A DNA stretch of 63,317 nucleotides from NCBI RefSeq assembly GCF_030811685.1, contig NZ_JAUSRF010000026.1:1-63317 (forward strand), in the 5' to 3' direction. The position numbers and the translations under genes are program-made. This DNA is from Neorhizobium huautlense. Its GTDB lineage: Bacteria; Pseudomonadota; Alphaproteobacteria; Rhizobiales; Rhizobiaceae. A model generated the notes under the pieces. It was not told where the DNA came from. It did no database searches and saw nothing but the letters and a program-made list of their open reading frames with translations. Numbering within the stretch: position 1 is the stretch's first letter; the number at the start of each line of letters is the position of its first letter. Below are positions 61,272-63,317 of the stretch, piece after piece.

Positions 61272-62914
61272 GCACTCAGCGTCTTGGGTGCCCAGTTCCA
61301 CGGCAGCAATTGCTCCAGCCTGCTGATCGGTGTGTCCGCAATGTTGGCGAGGGCGTCGGCAAGCCAAGCCTGCGGATCGATGTCGTTGAGCTTGGCGCTT
61401 ATGATCAGCGTCGCCATGAATGCGGCGCGATCGGCACCACGATCTGATCCGGCGAAGAGCCATGACTTCCGTCCGAGTGCAAAGCCCCGTAGCGCGCGCT
61501 CGGCGGCATTGTTTGTGAGACAAATCCGGCCGTCGTTGAGGAAGGACGTGAAGCCGTCCCAGCGCTTCAGCATGTAGTCGACGGCCTCTGCGACGGGAGA
61601 ACTGCGTGAAAGCTTTGCCCGCTCGGTTTGGAGCCAGCCGTGTAGTTCTTCGACGAGCGGCTGGCTGACGTGGCGTCGGTGCTCCAGTCGTTGCTCGGCG
61701 CTAAGGCCGTTGATCTCGCGTTCGATATCGAACAGCGCGTCTATGCGCTTGACGGCCTCCAACGCCATCGGCGAGATCGGCGCAGTTTTGCCGCCACGTT
61801 TGGCATTCATGGCGATGTCGGCGAGCACGAAGAACTTGCGACGGGAATGCGCCCAACACAGTGCCTGCGTCAGAGCACCAAGATTGCGATCAATTTTGAA
61901 CAGCGGATTGTAGCCGCCATAGGCATCCGCCTGCAGAATGCCGGTGAAAGTCTTCAGGTGTCGCTCGGGATGCTCCTGTCGCCGGTCTCGCGATGCGTAG
62001 AACAAAGCCGCAGGCGGTGACAGCCCGCCAAACGGTCGGTCATCCCGGACATAGGTCCAAATGCGGCCCGTATCAGTCTTTCCCTTCGCCAGGATCGGCA
62101 CGGTCGTGTCGTCGCCATGCAGTCGCTCGGCGGCCAGGACATGGGCCTCGATCAACGAATGGATTGGCTTCAGGGCCGCAGCACACGCGCCGACCTGATC
62201 GGCAAGCGTCGACAGGCTGAGATCGACGCCCTCACGGGCATAGCGCTCACTCTGCCGGTTGAGCGGCTGATGCTGGGCGAACTTCTCGAACAGGATCATC
62301 GCCAGCAGGTTGGGTCCGGCAAAACCGCGCGGCGTAACATGGAAGGGCGCTGGCGGCTGGGTGATCTTCTCGCATTCGCGGCAGGAGAACTTCTCCCGTA
62401 CGGTCTGAATGACCTTCCACTGACGAGGGACGACCTCCAGGGTCTCGGTGATATCCTCTCCGAGCTTCGACAGCTTGGCCGAGCCGCAGCAGGAGCAGTT
62501 TGTAGGAGCAGCGATGACGACACGCTCGCGCGGTAGATGCTCGGGAAACGGCTTGCGTGAAGGACGCTTGCGCTCGAAGGCTCTGACGTTCGAAGCATTG
62601 GCTGCGATCTCTGCTGCCACTTCATCTTCGCCAGCATCAGCCTCCAACTCCTCGAGCTGCAGTTCCATCTGTTCGAGAAGCCGTGCTTTGCGCTCGGAGC
62701 GGCTGCCGTAGAGCTCGCGGCGGACCTTCTCGATCTCCAGCTTCAACCGCGCGATCAACGCCTCGGAATGCGACACGAGCGCCTTCGCGCTGGCGGCCTC
62801 CGCTTTGGCGGTCGCTGCCTCTGCCTCGGCCGTGATGCGTCGAGCACGCTCCGCCGCCAGGGCCGCAAGGGCGCTGGCAAGGTCGTCAGGAAGCTGTTCA
62901 GCCGCATCGTTCAT
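61259..62914 (-). CDS. tnpC: IS66 transposase (TnpC)
   Basis: A 551-residue IS66-family transposase. The N-terminal coiled coil (EAEAATAKAEAASAKALVSH) leads to a zinc-finger-like part (CSCCGSAKLSKLGEDITETL, then F-S-C-R-E-C-E-K). The DDE core includes LHGDDTTVPILAKGKT, LQADAYGGYNPLF and CWAHSRRKFFVL; the C-terminus has RICLTNNAAERALRGFALGRK, a family hallmark. Length is normal and no stop interrupts it, so it is likely functional. Confidence 0.95.
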   Translation of the reverse strand: MNDAAEQLPDDLASALAALAAERARRITAEAEAATAKAEAASAKALVSHSEALIARLKLEIEKVRRELYGSRSERKARLLEQMELQLEELEADAGEDEVAAEIAANASNVRAFERKRPSRKPFPEHLPRERVVIAAPTNCSCCGSAKLSKLGEDITETLEVVPRQWKVIQTVREKFSCRECEKITQPPAPFHVTPRGFAGPNLLAMILFEKFAQHQPLNRQSERYAREGVDLSLSTLADQVGACAAALKPIHSLIEAHVLAAERLHGDDTTVPILAKGKTDTGRIWTYVRDDRPFGGLSPPAALFYASRDRRQEHPERHLKTFTGILQADAYGGYNPLFKIDRNLGALTQALCWAHSRRKFFVLADIAMNAKRGGKTAPISPMALEAVKRIDALFDIEREINGLSAEQRLEHRRHVSQPLVEELHGWLQTERAKLSRSSPVAEAVDYMLKRWDGFTSFLNDGRICLTNNAAERALRGFALGRKSWLFAGSDRGADRAAFMATLIISAKLNDIDPQAWLADALANIADTPISRLEQLLPWNWAPKTLSAQAA

Positions 62915-62959
62915 AAACTGATGGAATCATATTCGACCCCACCATTCCAGCATTTTTGC

Positions 62960-63307
62960 TCATCCGGCGGAGGTCGGTCGCCAAGTTTTTTGCGGCATCC
63001 GCCAGTCGATACCTTCCAGCAAATACCCGAGCTGCCCGGGGGTAATCACCACCGTCCCATCGGCCGCCGACGGCCATATGAAGCGTCCGCGCTCCAGCTT
63101 CTTCGTGAACAGGCAGGCTCCTTGGCCATCATGCCAGATGACCTTGATCAGGCCACCGCCACGACCGCGGAAGACGAACAGATGCCCGCACATCGGATCG
63201 CGCTTCAGCGTCTCTTGCACCATCAGCGACAGACCGGGAAAGCCTTTGCGCATGTCCGTATGGCCGGTCGCCAGCCAGACCTTCACACCAGCAGGAACCG
63301 GGATCAT
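62960..63307 (-). CDS. tnpB: IS66 accessory protein TnpB
   Basis: A 115-residue IS66 Orf2 protein. VKVWLATGHTDMRKGFPGLS, LFVFRGRGGGLIKVIWHDGQ and GRFIWPSAADGTVVITPGQL are diagnostic. It is needed together with TnpA and TnpC for transposition. Just upstream, 63308-63317 should be the 3' end of tnpA, too short to translate usefully. The gap to tnpC is 45 bases. Confidence 0.94.
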   Translation of the reverse strand: MIPVPAGVKVWLATGHTDMRKGFPGLSLMVQETLKRDPMCGHLFVFRGRGGGLIKVIWHDGQGACLFTKKLERGRFIWPSAADGTVVITPGQLGYLLEGIDWRMPQKTWRPTSAG

Positions 63308-63317
63308 CGCCGACCCA

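Larger units (their letters stand above)
61234..63317 (-). mobile_element. IS66-family insertion sequence, left end to window edge
   Basis: The outer end GTAAGCATCCGGCGGAGGCC at 61234 has the GTAAG opening typical of IS66-family ends. It is followed by tnpC and tnpB on the minus strand; the window stops in the 3' end of tnpA. A similar string ATCCGGCGGAGG recurs at 62967-62980 between tnpC and tnpB. The other end and target duplication are outside the window. Confidence 0.8.

Noticed and set aside
1..63317. CRISPR arrays, rRNA, phage structural genes, plasmid replication or transfer genes
   Set aside because: None seen: no regularly spaced short repeats, and none of these protein families among the readable genes.

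Overview
The window looks like accessory DNA from a Rhizobiaceae member (Agrobacterium/Rhizobium type), probably a plasmid, chromid or genomic island. Pointers are the alphaproteobacterial gene families (HWE-type histidine kinase, DUF982-like and DUF2934-like small proteins, NolR-like ArsR regulator, opine-dehydrogenase and opine-oxidase-like enzymes), EcfG/RpoE2-type stress promoters, a ROSE-type RNA thermometer, and IS5, IS66, IS21 and IS481 material. No rRNA, CRISPR, replication or conjugation genes were seen. Everything was read by eye; family names are from recognisable motifs, not database searches.

Layout. 1-2.6 kb: the end of an IS481-type transposase, an SDR remnant, then an AraC regulator and an EamA exporter. 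2.6-8.6 kb: an istB remnant, a small membrane protein, and a second-messenger block (PAS-GGDEF, HD-GYP, GAF-GGDEF) beside a TadG-like vWA protein. 8.9-9.8 kb: a complete IS5-family element with a TAA target duplication; it supplies the last codons of the neighbouring opine dehydrogenase. 9.8-24.2 kb: a catabolic island, all on the minus strand except its divergent LysR regulator. It contains a three-part flavoprotein dehydrogenase like opine oxidase ([2Fe-2S] subunit, FAD subunit, DAO subunit), HyuA/HyuB (ATP-dependent ring opening of hydantoins or 5-oxoproline), a peptide-type ABC importer in which one permease and both ATPases are a single 913-residue polypeptide, and an octopine/nopaline-type dehydrogenase. 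My inference is uptake and breakdown of an N-substituted amino acid that also exists as a lactam, for example a pyro-opine.

24.2-37 kb: a stress and small-protein island: a decayed tRNA-like sequence, rhizobial small proteins, an S21 paralogue, Hsp20 with a ROSE thermometer, a single-domain response regulator, an SDR-treZ-malQ operon divergent from a VOC protein with a canonical EcfG promoter, and a large PAS/GAF HWE hybrid kinase. 37-39 kb: a chemoreceptor. 39.3-52.2 kb: a sugar or sugar-acid island. A ten-gene minus-strand operon (DapA-like aldolase/dehydratase, enolase-superfamily dehydratase, MalFGK-type ABC importer, NAD-epimerase-like enzyme, an IclR regulator fused to an SMP-30 lactonase, SDR, FAD-dependent 2-hydroxyacid dehydrogenase) diverges from dgoK and an SGNH hydrolase across a palindromic operator. 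The set fits an oxidation, lactonase, dehydration, aldol-cleavage route ending in pyruvate.

52.4-63.3 kb: TetR regulator, DUF2934-like stress gene, a Nudix pseudogene with an in-frame TGA, a membrane GGDEF-EAL protein, a second chemoreceptor with a CheR/CheB-docking tail, a NolR-like regulator, and an IS66-family element that truncates a small gene and runs off the right edge.
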